Below, one piece after another: positions 6,721 through 7,584 of a DNA stretch of 7,584 nt. The DNA lies in contig JAEYPA010000037.1 in NCBI GenBank assembly GCA_023411225.1, positions 1 through 7,584 of the forward strand, read 5' to 3'. The notes beneath the pieces are model-generated. The model searched no databases, had not been told where the DNA came from, and saw only the letters and a program-made list of their open reading frames with translations. The stretch comes from Bacillota bacterium (lineage in GTDB: Bacteria > Bacillota > Clostridia > Lachnospirales > Lachnospiraceae). How positions within the stretch are numbered: the stretch's first letter is position 1; every line of letters starts with the position of its first letter. The position numbers and the translations under genes were made by a program.

Positions 6721-6729
6721 CCCCATTTT
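6701..6729 (-). terminator. terminator of the upstream (partial) BMP gene
   Basis: A perfect 9-bp stem pairs AAAATGGGG (6705-6713) with CCCCATTTT (6721-6729) around a 7-base loop. On the minus strand it lies about 80 bases after the stop codon and ends in TTTTT (6708-6704) followed by ATA. It is a good Rho-independent terminator separating the two receptor genes. Confidence 0.82.
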
Positions 6730-6807
6730 CTGTTATTTCATAATTTGCCAATTATTAGTCAGATTATTTCATTGTACTTATCAAATGTATAGTGTTCTCC
6801 TAATCTA

Positions 6808-7584
6808 TTAACCTATATTTTTAATAGAAAGCCGTTCAATAGAAAGGTCAGTAACACTTTTTGCATCAGTATTTGTTTTAATAGTAATCTCACCAGAAAC
6901 AATCTTTTCATAGATTGCATTATAATCCGCTTCGTTAAACTGTTTAAACTGTGAAGTTTTTAAAGGAAGACCAACAGCCTGGCTGGTTGCATCTAAGGTT
7001 ACTACCTGTCCTCCAGGGAAATTGCCGTTGTAATAGGATTCAATGGCATCTTTTACAGATACTGATAAGTGTTTCATAGCTGAAGTAACAACAGCCGTAG
7101 ATTCACTAGATTGATCAACGTCTACACCAATTACTTTTCCACCGGTAGCTTCTGCTGCGCTCATAATAGAGTTACCAATCTGTCCGCCACAGGCAAAGAT
7201 CACTTCTGTACCTTGGTTATACCAGCTTGCTGCCATGGACTGTACTTCTGGAGAAGCGTTAAAGGTTCCGGAATAATTATATTTTACAGTAACATCATCC
7301 AGTCCCATTTCATTTGCCGCATATTCTGCACCTTGCACAAATCCATATCCATAACGGATAACTGCAGGAGCTTCCATTCCACCAATAAAGCCAAGGTTTT
7401 TATAACCATCTTTTACTGCAGCATAACCTGCAAGGAAACCGGATTGTTCTTCCGCATAAAAGATTGCGTTAACATTATCCTTAATGGTGTAATCAACTTT
7501 AGTTGGATCTTCATTTTCATCATGTGGCTGTCCATCTAATAAGATGAATTTTACATCCGGATATTTGGTCTGTGCATTATACAC
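6808..7584 (-). CDS. BMP-family nucleoside-binding lipoprotein, tandem paralogue, 5' end outside window
   Basis: C-terminal 258 to 259 codons of a second nucleoside receptor. It aligns without gaps to residues 102-359 of the neighbouring complete lipoprotein, so about 101 N-terminal residues (signal peptide, lipobox Cys and the DDKSFNQ region) lie beyond the right edge. The GTG at the edge is the internal Val of VYNAQTKYPD, not a start. All pocket-lining segments present in this part are kept: LLDG, EQSGFLAGYAA, RYGYGFVQGAEYAA, FACGGQIG and GVDVDQS. By hand count about 34 of 257 residues differ, mostly conservative and scattered, with a cluster near NENENPKEI versus DENEDPTKV and another near the C-terminus. 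There is no frameshift or stop, so the copy looks functional. It is followed by its own terminator. It probably feeds the same transporter, perhaps with a different affinity or regulation. Confidence 0.9.
   Translation of the reverse strand: MYNAQTKYPDVKFILLDGQPHDENEDPTKVDYTIKDNVNAIFYAEEQSGFLAGYAAVKDGYKNLGFIGGMEAPAVIRYGYGFVQGAEYAANEMGLDDVTVKYNYSGTFNASPEVQSMAASWYNQGTEVIFACGGQIGNSIMSAAEATGGKVIGVDVDQSSESTAVVTSAMKHLSVSVKDAIESYYNGNFPGGQVVTLDATSQAVGLPLKTSQFKQFNEADYNAIYEKIVSGEITIKTNTDAKSVTDLSIERLSIKNIG

Noticed and set aside
7111..7539. 142-codon plus-strand open frame opposite the partial BMP gene, with a similar one at 5870-6154 opposite the complete copy
   Set aside because: Both are antisense shadows of the two paralogous receptors. 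They resemble each other only because the sense genes do, they are Ile/Phe/Cys-rich nonsense-like translations, and no ribosome binding site or promoter accompanies them.

Overview
The window looks like chromosome from a low-GC, Gram-positive Firmicute, most likely a Clostridia/Lachnospiraceae-type anaerobe. The clues are AT-rich intergenic DNA, strong AGGAGG-type ribosome binding sites, lipoprotein-type solute receptors, U-tract terminators, and a nucleoside ABC transporter of the Bacillus NupNOPQ / Lactococcus BmpA-NupABC kind. This placement comes from sequence flavour only. Every convincing gene lies on the minus strand, so transcription runs from right to left.

Layout from right (upstream) to left (downstream): (i) 6808-7584, the C-terminal three quarters of a BMP-family nucleoside-binding lipoprotein whose start lies beyond the right edge, followed by a terminator; (ii) 5567-6646, a second complete BMP lipoprotein. 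By hand count the two differ at about 34 of 257 aligned residues (about 87% identical), so they are a tandem duplication. The second has its own promoter, whose -35 lies inside the first gene's terminator, and it ends in a large terminator of its own; (iii) 5353 down to 1693, a compact set of a double ATPase (NupO-like) and two permeases (NupP-like, NupQ-like), the permeases joined by a TAATG overlap, closed by a terminator at 1594-1633; (iv) 175-1434, a separately transcribed diaminopimelate decarboxylase (lysA-like) with a strong extended -10 promoter whose -10 box sits between the arms of a perfect 8-bp inverted repeat, closed by a terminator at 131-155; (v) 1-130, a short gene-poor edge with a second hairpin and one doubtful 21-codon reading frame.

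How the genes work together: the lipoproteins capture nucleosides outside the membrane and hand them to the NupP/NupQ channel, powered by the ATPase. Separate transcription units with terminators after each receptor would let the cell make more receptor than transporter core. The lysA-like gene makes lysine from meso-diaminopimelate and appears functionally unrelated to the transporter.

I see no mobile element, CRISPR array, rRNA or tRNA, and nothing that amounts to an undescribed system. The most interesting points are regulatory: the lysA operator-like dyad, the promoter nested in a terminator between the receptor paralogues, and the unresolved start of the NupP-like permease.
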